DNA of 64,000 nt from Symsagittifera roscoffensis (GCF_963678635.1 NC_087071.1:2098537-2162536), one strand, 5' to 3'; positions 25,651 to 38,425 are shown, counted from the first letter of the stretch. Numbers and translations are program-made. The notes: generated by a model not told the origin, from the letters alone.

Positions 25651-26573
25651 ATTAAGGTGATTTCTCCAAAAATCAATATCTTTTTCTGAAAAGAAAAATT
25701 TCTACGTTCGTATTTTGTATCATCGTCTGATAACTTTTTCTATAAAAAGTTAAAACTGACTATTCTTATTTGCTGTAAGCAGATAAGGCTGGCGCTCGTT
25801 TTCAGAATTCATAGAAACAAACCCGACCTTCCTACGCTAATATTTTCAATAAAAAAGACTTAAAAAACATAGCTATCTAGGTTATTTTGTGTCAGTTTCC
25901 ACCATCGGCACTATTTTTTCCTGAGTGAAAATATTTACAAAAAAAAACATTGAAAATTAGCAATGAGAGAACTTCAAATAACTAGAGCATTTACAATGTT
26001 TTTCAAAAAAAAACAAGCACTGAAAATTATAAATATGGTACCTCTGATCCTTTGAGCACCATCTATATCTATAAACTGATACTTTAAGTTTGATCTTTGC
26101 TTGAAACACTGTCAAATATGTTTTATGAAGATTTAGAAAAACCGACATTTGCAGAACAACTAAACTTAACCGACAAAAAGGTTAACTAAACTTTGACTTT
26201 TCTTCTCGTGAACGTTGAAGACTTTTTCAAATTTGCAACTTAATTGGTCTCAAAAAAAAACCTCGAAACTATACCTAAGCAACTCAGGACTTTTTGCCTT
26301 TTTTAATATTAAAGTAGTTCATTTTTTTCTAATCTATCAAATAAAACTAACTTCAGTCTTAAGTTATTTAGTTTTAAATGCCTGATCTTACAAGTATGCC
26401 TCGGGATATAATATTTTAGATGGTAGGGTCTTCATTAACATGAATTGGGTTTCATTAACAATATTTCTCCGATTCTATCAATAACACAATTACATTATTT
26501 AGTTACACTGGTGAACAAATTAAAATGCAAACTCAAGCTTTTACCATCTAAAATAATTTTTACGGACCATAAC
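25651..26573. other. Upstream flank of the minus-strand gene
   Basis: The stretch probably holds the promoter of the leftward gene (TATAGAAA on the minus strand near 25740). ATATTTTAGATGGTA at about 26408 and its inverse TACCATCTAAAATAAT at about 26541 form an inverted repeat. No coding sequence is seen. Confidence 0.4.
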
Positions 26574-26915
26574 AGTATATGTCGGGTAGAAATCATCTAG
26601 AGTTTCTGGCGTCCATGTATAATATATACTCAAACAAACTCACTGGCTCTATTTTATGAAAAGATTATCCAAAAACCCTATCTTAAGAGATGGTAAAACA
26701 TTCCCTCTCTTAATACATGTCCTCCTCATATGGGAGCGCCGAAGACCTGAAACTTACTATCTGAAACCTCGTATCTTAATATACGGGGAAATCAATAAAC
26801 TTAAAATATGGGAAATGTTTTGTTGCCTATCTTGATACACTCGAACACTCTCTAGCCTACCTTAATATATGAATATCAGCAACCCCCCACCGAAGACTTC
26901 TACCCGACATACACT
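26574..26915. mobile_element. 342-bp element with 24-bp TIRs
   Basis: The left end, AGTATATGTCGGGTAGAA.., is matched by the inverted right end, TTCTACCCGACATACACT, with about 20 of 24 positions paired and a perfect 14-bp core. The interior has five or six variants of TCTTAATATA spaced tens of bases apart and no ORF. No target duplication is obvious. It is likely a MITE of unknown superfamily. Confidence 0.55.
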
Positions 26916-27568
26916 ACTAACCATCTTAAAACACAGTTGGATTTCAAAAAAAATGACCTGGACAGAGAGCAAAAGATCAACACTGCAATCAATGAGAAAA
27001 TCGTTGCTTCTTTTCGGGAAATTTTTTTGTTATTACAGAAAAAAAAACTAACAAACTGTGGCAGAACAAAAACTGGTCCTTGAAACTTAAAAGTGTTTTT
27101 TTTCATTGATTCGTGGAATAAAAATTTCTTCAAAAATTTGAAGAAATTTTTTTCGTGCAACATGAACATTTTGAGCAAGAAAACTGAATCGCTAAGTGTG
27201 AAAACATTTCCACGCTTATCTGTATCTTAACGTTTCATGTCAACAGAATAAATTAATGAAGGGTACAAAAAATGTCTTCATACAAACGTTTTAGATAATA
27301 AGCCCATGAACTTCTAGTCCACTAGTGTACTTTTCCTGTTAATTTTATCAGAGCTTTTAAAAACAAATGAGCAGCACTCATCCAAGTATTCAAATCACTG
27401 GCCATCAACTGAGCATACCACTGCTTTCAAAAACAGTTATGAAAAAAAACGGTTTTATTTGCCCTCAGTACATTAATTGGAGTTAAACATCACTTTTACC
27501 AGTCAGTTCGCCTCACATTTCAAATTTGAGACGGTTCGAAGATATATTTCTAAGATATATTTCCAGCT
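26916..27568. other. Intergenic stretch before the plus-strand gene
   Basis: There is no coding frame of note. The 92-codon minus frame at 26900-27178 is Phe/Lys-rich and unsupported. The promoter of the rightward gene may lie at the right end; I see no clear TATA box, only the repeated AGATATATTTC near 27540. Confidence 0.35.
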
Positions 27569-27679
27569 ATGACTGATTATAAAAACAATTCAATTCTGAT
27601 GAACGTTTTTCCCATTTATTTATTTACCCTGCTTTTAATTCAGATCAGGTCTTACGGTGATCACAAATTCAATCTATAT
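27569..27679 (+). CDS. Candidate first exon with signal peptide, plus-strand gene
   Basis: Thirty-seven codons start MTDYKNNSILMNVF, continue with the hydrophobic core FPIYLFTLLLI, and end in phase 0 at a textbook donor, GTAAGT. The open frame continues past the donor but loses coding character. The phase matches the middle exon at 32262, and the minus-strand paralogue has a signal-peptide exon of the same phase. The implied first intron is 4.6 kb and contains the satellite array. The link is inference; the exon could belong to another gene copy. Confidence 0.45.
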
Positions 27680-30044
27680 GTAAGTCTGCGTAAAACTTCG
27701 AAAAAAATCTCTCCCCAGCAAAACCTGAAAATTTATGGGTCAATTTTTGATCTCGTTACCCGGTTGTTACAAATATTGACATGCAGACTTATTACGCTGG
27801 TGCAGACAAACTGTCTTCTTACTTAACTTTTGAAAAAACCTTACTACAAGATATAATTCTAATGGGAGGTGTGGAAAGGAAAAAGAACCCCCAAAAAAAC
27901 CGAATCACAGGGTCAAATGATAAATGATGTTACACTCATAAATTCCTACTTTAAAAACTTTTTGAATTTTTTAATTTTTTTTTCAAATGGACTCAAAATT
28001 GTCACATGAACTAGAGCAAATAATCTCACAGCCTCTATGCAAACATCAAAGCTTTGTTTGAAGCACCTACCAAAAATTACCGGCCTGAATTTGTCATAAT
28101 TTTCATATGAGTAGGTATGGACATTTTCCCCAATAGATGGAGTAAAAGAGTGGTCATGCGATTTAATATAATCAGTGACAAAATTGAATTGCAAATTTAA
28201 ATTGGATTTTAAAAAAAAAACTCTGATGAAAGCTTAAATTTATGTATGAAAACATTTGATCGCAATTTTGAAAAAAAATTCCATTGAAGACCACAAAATC
28301 AGCACTAAATCTTGCACTTACTGGTGTAAGTATTTTGAAAAAATTCAAATATCTCTCATCTGAAAAATATTTTCAGTAGGACATCAGTTAGATACTGGGC
28401 GACATTGAAAACGCATCATAAAAAATTAAACAGAAATAATTGACCAGGAAAAACGATTAAATCAATTATAAAAAAAATTAAGAAGTAAGGCTTTTGAAGC
28501 TAACACAATCTGCTTCAGAAGTGCTTCTTAAATCACAACTGAGCAAACTAAACTGGTTGGAAATAAACTGAACAATGCACTGATGTCGTGTTACACATCG
28601 GATAATCAACTTTTCTTACTCCACTTATTAAAAAAACTGTTCATTCACACAAAATACTTATTATAAAAAGTCAAAAAATAGAAATTTCAGACCCGAGAAG
28701 TTCTTCAAATCAAAGATGAGCCTTTCTTGTTGAAAATCAAAACATATACCATCCAAAATGGTCCTTAAAACAGGCTTTTTGGAGACTATATTTAATCATT
28801 GAATTAACGAATAAAATTCAATTTTGTTTTCTACTTTTGTAAAAAGTTTTGATCGATGACTCTCTAAAACCTATGTTTTATATAAAAATCGGACAAAAAC
28901 TTAGAACTACTGCTTGAATCAGAACTGATAGTACTATTCAATGCTTTTAAAGAATTGACGTCTTTTCAAGCTAGATTATTATGTCTGAAAAACCACACCG
29001 GAACGAGTAAATTTGGACCAAAAGTTATCATCGTATAAGAAGCCGAGAGAAACAACCAATTCGGCTGAATTAATTTTACAACAAAGCGTAAGCTCTCGCA
29101 ATAAAAAAACTTTCTTTCTGACCCAAACAAAGTCAAGGTGACAAATTTAACAGCAAAAAAGATATATCACAAAGATCTTAGTTTTCATTTGAATTTCAAA
29201 ACATGGCATTTATCAGGGTAACTTAGTGAATAACTGTATTTATGTTTTGCAGGTTGATTTTTTTTTCATCTCAAAAAACTCAATAATTAAAAAGAAAGTT
29301 AAAAACTCCTTTCATTAACGTTAATTCTCAAAAAAAACTAAACCAAATTAAATTTGCAAAAAATGGTTGTTTTTAAGGGTTTCCAGTGGAGCACAAAAAC
29401 TAACATTTTCTTCAGTTTTCTCTGATCGATGTTGTTTGATAAAACGCCAATCACAAAACATTTTTTAAACTCAGAGATTTTTTGAAACACATTATCTCTT
29501 GGCTTTGAAAAATTCAAAACAAGTTACGAATACAATACAACTCAAAATAATACAAAAACATTGCAAAACAAACTGAAGCAAAAGAAAACTGATCAGCTGC
29601 GACTCTTTTTATCGAACCTGCTAATTAAAAGCTAAAAAATGAAAGTTAATGAGTAGGCCGTTTAGCATCGCAAATTCAGTTCCAAAAGCTCCAAAAACCC
29701 ATATTTGGCTTTTCTTTTTTGCAATGGTCAATTTCAATTGCAGTGAAAACTTCAGGTACGATTTAATTAGATATCAGATGAATTTCATCGAAAAGGACGA
29801 GAACTTCAACAATGACAAAACTCGTTGACTATATTTCTAAACATTTGTTACATTGAATATGTTACCTAAGTAAAATTGTAAGGCACGGCAAAGGAAACTC
29901 ATTGCTGATTCAGAATAGAGCAACACATTAAAAGGAACTAATAAGCGACTAAATGATTTAAAGATAAGGATAGATAAAAAAGTAACGTTTCACAACTAGC
30001 TGATCAGCGACCGCGAAACTTATAAACTACAGCCTCTGATTACT
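27680..30044. other. Probable intron or intergenic DNA, no gene seen
   Basis: AT-rich sequence with no supported exon, RNA gene or repeat. The minus frame at 27946-28194 has no domain. Confidence 0.4.
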
Positions 30045-32180
30045 TTGCTTGAACTTTTGGTAATAAAACAGTCAACAGCCATCTCAACATTATTAACTAA
30101 TTCAGGCATTTTGTTGCTTTCTGGAAACTATGTGCAACTGGAGTTAATATGAAAAACAATCGCGATACAAAAAAAATTTCTTTAGGCCTCGAAAAAGTTT
30201 CACTCAATTCGTATGACGTCTAATCGAGTATAGTGTATGTCAATCCAAAACAATTTACATTCATATTAACCTGGAAATCAAATCAATCGACAAAAAGAAC
30301 TATTCTGAGAAAACTGTTGTAGCAGTACGTTCGGTATTTTTCGACCGTGCTCGAGGTATGTTTCGACCGTGCTCGAGGTATGTTTCGACCGTGCTCGGCC
30401 GTCCTCGAGGTATATTTCGAACATAAGCAAGATATGTTTCGAACGTGCTCCACCGAAAAAAAAACTGCTCGACCGTACTCGAATCAAAGAGATATGTTTC
30501 GACCAAGCTCGACTAAACTTGGGTTCGTTTCAACTTTCGAATCAGATGAGATATCAAAATTTAGACGTTATGTTTTATGCTTTTCGGGTAACATCCTATC
30601 ATGCTTTTGTATCAGAAAGTAAGGATTATAGTTAATTGCAATTTAAAAACTTTGTAGAGATGAACAATTTTTGAACTATTTTTTCCATCTTTTGGAATAG
30701 TGAATTGCAGTTTAAGCCGAAATTGTGTCAAAAATTTGTTGATATTTGAAATAAGCTTTTCTTTTTGACTCTGAATTACCGCGGGGCAAACGGTTTTTTT
30801 CGACCATGCTCGAGGTATTTTTTGACCGAGCTCGAGTTATGTTTTGAGTTTGAGCTCAGACCAAGCCCCTGCCTTGACTACCCTTTTTCAATCGAGCACT
30901 GACATGCGCTTGACTTTGAAAGTCGAAACAAAAAGAGCACCTCGACCCGATGATTGTCTTACTTGAAACTTTGGTAAGAAAATAGTGAACAGCCATCCTT
31001 ACATTATTACTACGTAAATATTGTTGTTTTCTGGAAATTGTATGCAAATGGAGTTTTATGAAAATTATTTTTGATACAAAAAAAGCCCCAACTTTTCCCA
31101 AGGCCCCGAAAAGTTTCAACCAAAACAAATTTTTCAAATGATGTTTAACCAAGAATGATGTATGTCAAACCAAAACAATTTACATTTAGATTAACCAGGA
31201 AATCAAACCAATCGACAACAAACCAAACCAAACTATTCTGAAAAAAATGTTGTAGCAGTACAATCCAAAAGAAGCTGGTCAACGACCAAGAGAATTATAA
31301 ATAATATCCTTTTCGACAGTGCTCGACCCAAATAAATGTGCTCAGCCGTGCTCGTTCGAAATTTTGTTTTTTTTCGACCGTGCTCGACCAAACTTGTTTC
31401 AAACGAGCTTGAGTATGTTTCAAACAAGCTTGACCGAAAAAAATCTGCTCGACCATACGCGAACCAAAAAGATATGTTTTGACCGTGCTCGACCAAATTT
31501 GGGTTTATTTCAATTTTAAAGCCAAATGAGATATCCAAAATGAGACGTTATATTTTATGCTTTTTCGATAAGATCTTATCAGGCTTTTTCATCAGGATGA
31601 AATGATTAGAGTTTTTGCAAAAAAAAAGCATTGAAGAGATGAACTATTTTTGAGCTACTTTTTCCATTTTTGGAATCCTGAATTGCAGTTTGAGCCGAAA
31701 TTAATTTTAAAATTTTGTAATTTTGTTGATATTTGAAATATGGGTTTCTTTTTTACTCTGAACTACCGCGAGACAATCGGTATTTTTTGACCGTGCTCGA
31801 GGTATGTTTCGACCGTGCTCGAGGTATGTTTCGACCGTGCTCAAGGTATGTTCCGACCGTGCTCAAACCTGTCTCGACTAATTTTTTTTTCAGTCGAACA
31901 CTGAAACAAAGAGAGCACCTCGACCCGCGGATGGTTTTGCCTGAAACCTTTGGGTAAAAAAATAGTGAACAACCATCCTTACATTATTACTACGTAAAGT
32001 ATATTTTTGCTTTCTGGAAACTATTTGCCAAAAAGTTCAAGGAGAAAAATGTTTTTTTTTCCTGATAATCGTAAGCCAAGTATAATGTGGGTCATAAAAA
32101 AATACATTCAGATTAACCAGGAGTTCAAATCAATCGTCAAAAAACATTTCTGAGAAAACTTCAAGAAGTACATGCAAAAA
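30045..32180 (+). repeat. Tandem ~0.9-kb units containing a 22-bp satellite
   Basis: Three collinear blocks start near 30055, 30965 and 31945. Each has an AAATAGTGAACAGCCATC-like block (diverged in the first), then ATTAACCAGGAAATCAAA and TTCTGAGAAAACT. Between them lie satellite runs of the 22-bp unit TTTCGACCGTGCTCGAGGTATG, clearest at 30339-30440 and 31788-31880 and degenerate near 30795-30850 and 31312-31500. The third block is partial. Open frames on both strands here just translate the satellite and are not genes. Confidence 0.85.
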
Positions 32181-32261
32181 AAGTATATTAACTGAGTAGA
32201 TGAAAAATTTTGCTGTGTAAATTATTCAGTTATTAGAATTTATTCGAATTCTGTGTTTTAG

Positions 32262-32310
32262 GCGATTGAAACAATGGGTAAAATAACTTTGATGTCCGCT
32301 TCAATATATG
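32262..32310 (+). CDS. Candidate middle exon of the plus-strand gene
   Basis: Forty-nine bases follow an acceptor (TTCTGTGTTTTAG) and precede a donor (GGTAATATT). They start in phase 0, encode AIETMGKITLMSASIY and one base of the next codon, and end in phase 1. That phase joins the next exon at 33612 without a stop. An equivalent small exon with the same phases is predicted in the paralogue. Confidence 0.45.
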
Positions 32311-33611
32311 GTAATATTACAATTATTTTAAATCAATGAGAATTAAGAAGTTTGATTAAAAACTATTAACATGAAAAAACTGGTGTAAAGCTACTGAAAA
32401 CCGGAAGGACTCACCAACATTATGACCTATTCCAAAGATATCATACAACAATTAACAGAGAGTCTAACATAATATTTGTATGTTCACCTACATTTGTTTT
32501 TCATATAATTGGTTCAAAATCAGTCAGGCAAACTCCTAAATTGAACATCCCCTCTCCTGGTAAGATGATTCTAGAATTGCAAAAAAATCGAGCAAAAACA
32601 TGATTTCGCAAATTTAAAAAAAAAACAGCTAATGCTGACAGTTCTATTTTAGGCAACTATGATAACAATTTATTTCAAAAACATTTCTTTATCGATCATT
32701 AAAAATCAGCAATAAAAAGCATTTTTGCAATTTTAAAGTTAATCAAACTTCATTCCGATTTATAAGGAAGTTTTCAGACTACAAAACTATAATCTAACAA
32801 CTAAAAAAATTTAGTTTTGAATTGGGCAGCAACCTCCCAAACTTTGAGGGAAAACAGATTTTAAAATTTTGAGCTCATAAAACAGCCTAACTTGGGTAAT
32901 TGAACCAAAACAAAATGCAACCTAGAAAACAAAATCAAAAATATTGAGGAGTCACCAGGTTTTTTAATTTAGCTTTTTGATGATTGAAAATAACTGCGTG
33001 TAATTGAACTTGTCAAGGCGCGAAGTAGAACCCTTTTTGAATATGTCTGATTTTGCCACATGTAGGATGATTTTGCAATAACCGCTTCTGTGAATGCTTT
33101 TATTTCACGCTGTTCAAGCGGATCTTTACTCATTGAATCAAAGTTGGAAAAAATTCATCTGAATACAGACACTGATTGATGGAATTTCATTACTGGAAGA
33201 AATACATCTGAGCACTGTTATTTCAACAAAAACAAATGACCTCTTGTAGGATGGGACTGGAGTTGATTTATTAACTACTTATGAAAACAATTTAACGTCT
33301 GACTTAACGATCCAAAATAACGTTAACTTTAGAGCAAGCAAGTTGGCGCTTCAGATATCTCATTTTTTCAAAACACAAACATTCCTATTTTTAAAAAAAG
33401 CTGTGACGGATAATTTATCAGGTTTAATAATAACACAACCGTACTTTGCATGCAAAAATCAAACATCGCCGATTCAATTCTCTGAATATTAGAAACCTGA
33501 TACAACAGCTCAAATAAGCCAACGAAATTCAAAAACATAGGTTTTCATCTTAGATGAGTTGAGTCCCCATAAAAATAGCCTGATGTCTTATTTTACTCTT
33601 AAATGTTTTAG
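32311..33611 (+). other. Probable second intron of the plus-strand gene
   Basis: The stretch starts with GTAATA and ends with a polypyrimidine-rich acceptor (TTTACTCTTAAATGTTTTAG). No other coding frame, repeat or RNA gene is seen inside. Confidence 0.45.
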
Positions 33612-34933
33612 GTGATCTAAGCATGAATGCAACCAAGTCATCGCTTAAAACGTCCCAAAATCAGCAAAAGACCGACATTTTTCCATGTGGAACATTATCA
33701 CCTTGTCATTGTAAAAAAACAGCACAAGATCCAGGTCTTACAATTGTAAGCCATTGCCCTGTGAAAAACAGGTTTTTAATGATAACAGGGATTGAAGCTA
33801 AAAGGGTTAACATTGTACCAGCCATCATGTCTAAATTTGACGGTTTCAAAATGAATATCTCAATCATGAATACCACAATAAGTTCAATTAAAGATTTACA
33901 CATCAAAGACGTGCATGTGCAGATAGAACGTGCATTGGGACACATTAAAACTCTGATGTTGAAAAACAATACACGATTGGTTCTTCCAGATTTCGATCAA
34001 TATAAAGTAGCTGGAGTAGAAAACTTAGTTTTTTGCAAGAATGCTGTCAATCAGATAATTGGAAGAGCAATCCATGCGACAGAAATAATTTTTTTTAACC
34101 TGGGAAACTTCAGTATGAACTTCTCACATGAGGAAAATAATGAACACTTTTCTGAGATGAGGGCCAATTATATTTATATAGAGGGAATTATGTCCGATAT
34201 TTTTCTGCCAAAATTTACGGTTTTGAATAAAGTTATCATCAAAAAAGTTCAATCATTCACAAACAGTGAGCTGCTGCAAAAGGATGCTTTAACCGAATCA
34301 ATTATATATAAAGAGATTCGAATCGAAGAAAGTATACACGTTACTTTACCGAAAAATTTTATGAATGGTGAAGCTAATAACATTTACACACCCCCTAATC
34401 CATTTGATTTTATCCTTGATCCCTGGAACGTTCAACAAAATGTTTTTGTTGAAACCACAGTGTCTTTTATAAAAACATTCAATGGTGTGGCGTTGAATGA
34501 TGCCCAACGAAAGGCTTTGGTATCAGACAATACTGGAAAAAATTGTAAGTTATTCTGCCAGTGTGGTCAAAAATCGAAAGGCAGTTGCAGCTCTTGTGGT
34601 GAAAATTATAAGAAAAACTGCGCTAATTGCATCAAGAATAAATTAAAATTGGGCAATCAAGATTTGTACAAACAAATTTGTTCAATTGAAGATATGTCAA
34701 TCGTGAATGGCCCAGCTCAAATTTATTCATCCTCAACTGCTTCAAACTTACTTAAATCTACTAAAAGGAACGACAAAGAATGGCAAACTATACAAACAAC
34801 ATGTTCCGAGTCCTATATGTCAAAAAGCACAGAGTTGTCAATGGGGCAGAGAAAATATTTTTATTCGCCCATTCTCATTGCTACTTTTGTAGCAAAGTTG
34901 AGCATTTTAATCATAGGCGAAGTCTGCGATTGA
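33612..34933 (+). CDS. Cys-rich secreted or membrane protein, last exon
   Basis: Role unknown. The exon starts at an acceptor in phase 1 and runs 440 residues to TGA; an internal ATG at 33623 gives 436. The N-terminus has an LRRNT-like cluster (CGTLSPCHCKK). The middle is Asn-, Ile- and Leu-rich with degenerate leucine-rich spacing. The eight-cysteine module is at residues 308-353 counted from that ATG (NCKLFCQC .. SCSSC .. NCANC .. KQIC), followed by a Ser/Thr-rich stretch and a hydrophobic C-terminus (SPILIATFVAKLSILIIG) fitting a membrane or GPI anchor. It lacks the basic cytoplasmic tail of its paralogue at 23.9 kb, with which it shares module spacing and intron phase. Its last 600 bp are the source, or a sister, of the three pseudo-exons at 12-18 kb. 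Confidence 0.8.
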
Positions 34934-36934
34934 TAAAACTTCATTGCAACTGATTTAATAAGGGGTCTTACTTTGGAAAAGCATTTTTTGCCGAAAACTT
35001 GAAACCAGATTTCACGAAAAACTTCAGCTACGGCAAAGCTTTTGAGGTGAAAGTTTTTTCTAGTTTTTTTTCTACATAAATGAGACAAGGAAAAAATCTC
35101 TTTAAAAGAACATTTCGGCACTGAATTTGTATAATAATGAGAAAACAAAAGAATCAGAACAATGGGTCCTAAATTTTTCACTAAAAATTTTTTTGTTCGA
35201 AAATGTGATTTGTATTACTGAAAACAATATTACTCTCAGAAGGCGAAAACCATTCCTCTTATTCAAGAATTAGTTGCATTGATTTAATATTTCACAAATG
35301 AACGATGGGATAACAGGCAAGAAGTTTAAGTAAGTAAAGTAGATCATATTTTGGAATCAAGATAGTTCGTATAAAATTGTTTGTTTCATCATGTAGATAT
35401 CGTAAATGTTTTAATTTTAATTGAAAGAAAGAAATGGTTGGAAAAAAATTAAAAGTTTAGTGTTTTTTTCTGAGGACAAAACAGAATGTTGGCACTAGCA
35501 AGCACAAATGACCCCAATCACACTAACACAGACAAACCAAACACATTGCAGCCGCAAATTAAAACAAAAAATCTTGGAGTGATCATTATACTGATTAAAG
35601 TATACACCCATTCAAATTGAAAAATCAGGGATTTTTCAGACACTTAATTGAAAAACCGAAGATATTCAAATTAAATTTATGACAACCGCAAACAAAAAAC
35701 TTTGTAAATGGGTAATTGGATGATCAACAGTATCCAAATGCAATCCCTCTTTAAACTTTCGAGCCAATTCAGTGGTATGGTCTTGATTTTTTTAACTCAG
35801 GCCAATTTTACCAAAAAGATATCGGACAAACTGACATTCTAAGTTCTTTTAAATTGTCAAAATATTCTACTTTGTCGGAAACATTGTCCACCGAGAGCAT
35901 TTTCTAACAGTTTTTTTTACCTAGTTTTGGTTGCTCCTGAACATAAAATTAAAATGTCTAAATTTTTATTGAGAACTTCATGCATGCTAGAAAAAAAATA
36001 AAAGGGGCGTTGCAAATGACTGAACATAAAGACTCCTCCTTAAACCAAAAAAAAAACGTTTCATGATGCCGGGGATGAACAATTTTTTGCTTAATCAGTT
36101 TTAGTCAATTTTTTTGTAACAACTCAAAATTCAGCTTTGCTCTTGTTTTAGAGAAATTTTTTTGTTGATGCCTGTAGCAATTAAAGAATTTTTTCTTTTG
36201 TCCTTGTAACAAATTGTATTAAAATGAAATGATTGAGTACAATCACTTAAGTAACTGTAGCCAATTCCAATTCGTTTTCTTGAAAACTCATCAAAATAAG
36301 TTTCCATTATTTAATAACGAAACGGAAAAAACTACAATTAAAAAGTTCGCAACATATACCTGCTGAGAGAATTAAGCTGACATTTTGTACGTATGCATTT
36401 TGAGGATCCTTAAATCATAATCAATAGGGACTGTTCAAAAGTTAGGCTCTAATTGTCTGTTTTGATTCAAATTGTGATGTTAGCTACTTACCTACTTTCA
36501 TAGTTTTTGTCAAAAAACCATAAGAAAACCATAAAAGCATCTAGCCATTTAACAGTTGGCAGACGATTTTTTAACAGAAAAATGATAACTAAAACGAGAT
36601 ATTCAACACCAAACTATTTTAGGAGACCTGTTTGTTAGCAGACACGAATCATTTAAGAAGTCAGAATGCTAACTTCAAACGTGGCATTAAAAAGGTGGCC
36701 ATGAGTGCAATTTTGAATGTGCGCGTGAATCACTGTATGCGGCGAGTTTTGATTATTGTTTTTTTCCATGTTTGTAGTTTGCTGACAAGCAGACAATTGG
36801 GGAGCGTTCGACAGTGCCGACCCGTACCAAGAAAATTCTTTATTTCTGAATTGAATCAATTTATATCTAATCTAAATTTCTGGTCAAAAATTCCTTAAAT
36901 AGGAATCCAGAAAAAGTTTAAATAAAGCAGGGAT
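34934..36934. other. Downstream flank with no gene seen
   Basis: The first 40 bases still match the pseudo-exon copies, then unrelated AT-rich sequence follows. Frames at 34861-35181 (minus) and 36632-36898 (plus) are unsupported by domains or splice sites. Confidence 0.45.
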
Positions 36935-37245
36935 TTTCTTGAAATTCTTGTAGCTGGAAAAAAAAATTCTGGTTGGAGTCTAACTCCCGCCCTGCAATCT
37001 GCTAGGCGATTGTGCTTTTCAGTAGGCCACATTGCTTGATGATGATAAATAGTTTTAGCAATCTAATGAGAAACTTCACTTGTTATAACAAGTGTTTGAT
37101 TGCATTGTTTTGTTACTGTTGATGTGTATGATCGAAGCATGTTTATCTCGTTGCGGTTGAGCAGTGAACTGATTTCTCTTTATTTGTTTCCAAAATCTGC
37201 TTGTTTCTAAACTAGAAAATAAATAGATCACTTCTGCACAGAAAA
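36935..37245 (-). mobile_element. SINE-like element, copy 2 (reverse)
   Basis: Read on the minus strand it matches copy 1: TTTTCTGTGCAG, then CACTGCTCAACCGCAACG, ACTTGTTATAACAAGTG, and a tRNA-like 3' part with an A-box-like TGGCCTACTG and a B-box-like GGGAGTTAGACTCC followed by T-rich sequence. The match covers about 300 bases. Confidence 0.55.
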
Positions 37246-37759
37246 CACGAGAGAACTTGGATAGATAATCTAAATAGATTTTTTTCAGCACTGTTGTACT
37301 GCGCGAGTTAGAGAATCTCAACGCAAGACTACAGGTCATTTTGCTCCTCTCAAATGATTATGCATCAGTAGCTTAACAATGGTCTGCTAAAATACTCAGT
37401 GTGCTAAAAAAAACCCAACCTCCTTCAACCTGCAAAATTTTTGGTGAATTTTTCCCACAGTGTTTGATATATTCATAAAATTGAAAGTTGACTAAATAGG
37501 CTATGACACACATATTTTGTCATCAAAGCTCATCCTTGAACCTTGTAAGAATCTTCGTTGCACCAAGAAACGCTATGGTAAGGTAGAGAAAAAAAACACT
37601 ACTAAAAGGTTGGCATGCTACTGAAATCAGATCTGAAAAATTCTTTGTTAAATTATAATTTATGCATTTTAAGTCAAAATTTGAGTTTTAATTTTTGATG
37701 TTTATGCAAAACATAACTATTTTAAGACTAAATAGCGTTAAAAAATACTTCCGAATTAT
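37246..37759. other. AT-rich stretch with no gene seen
   Basis: Nothing recognisable apart from short composition-driven frames. Confidence 0.4.
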
Positions 37760-38100
37760 TTCACAAACCTTTTTTTCGAATTAAATTTCTGGTTCAACTG
37801 TTTTATATCATAATTGGGGAAACATATTTTGGGAGTCATCACCTTGAGATTTTGCTGAGCACCTGCAAGTAGCTAGCAGAAGAGATATCAAATACAAAAA
37901 AAGCAAAAATTGTGTCAGAATCATTGATTTTTCAGAACTGAAATAACCAAAAAAAATCTAAATTTCAGATCTGAAATAGATTTTATCATATCTGAAATAA
38001 TCAAGAAAAACAAAATTTCAGATCAGAAATTAGATTTGAAATAACCAATCCTCAAAGTATCCAAGCGTTATTTAAACATTTCACAACTTATTTCTTATTG
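37760..38100 (-). repeat. AGATCT-rich dispersed repeat, reverse copy
   Basis: Reverse complement of the block at 13985-14350 and 2100-2720, including GGGGAAACATATTTTG, the TAGCTAGCAG block and several TTTCAGATC motifs. It ends near AACATTTCACAACTTATTT. Confidence 0.65.
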
Positions 38101-38175
38101 CAATATCGATCAAATGAAAGGGGCAGTAGAGCAACTAATAGTTAACAGTTACGACAGTAACAGTTACTGACCAAA

Positions 38176-38425
38176 CAGAGGTGGATCTAGGGAGGGCGGG
38201 CTTTGGCTCGCACGCCTTTCTTTTTAGGTTTTTGACCCTCTCAACAACCAAATGATCCCCCTTTGGTATTATTTTGGTGTCAATTTTAGGCCTACTACTC
38301 CTAAAATTTTTCTAAAGACACCTTTGACACCAATTTATGAGAATTTGAGTGGGAGCGTGCGCCGAAAAAACGCAGTTTTTCTGGTCAATTTTTTCCAAAA
38401 AGTGAAACTTCTTGATCCGCCCCTG
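38176..38425. mobile_element. 250-bp MITE with CAGAGG..CCCCTG ends
   Basis: The left end CAGAGGTGGATCTAG is matched by the inverted right end CTTGATCCGCCCCTG. The flanks TGACCAAA and TGTACAAC agree at only 5 of 8 bases, so the target duplication is doubtful here. The related element at 41678-41973 has a perfect 8-bp duplication. Open frames across it are not coding. Confidence 0.6.

Noticed and set aside
30278-31957. Arg/Ser/Cys-rich ORFs on both strands in the 30-32 kb region
   Set aside because: They translate the 22-bp satellite, whose unit keeps several frames open; no real protein is indicated.
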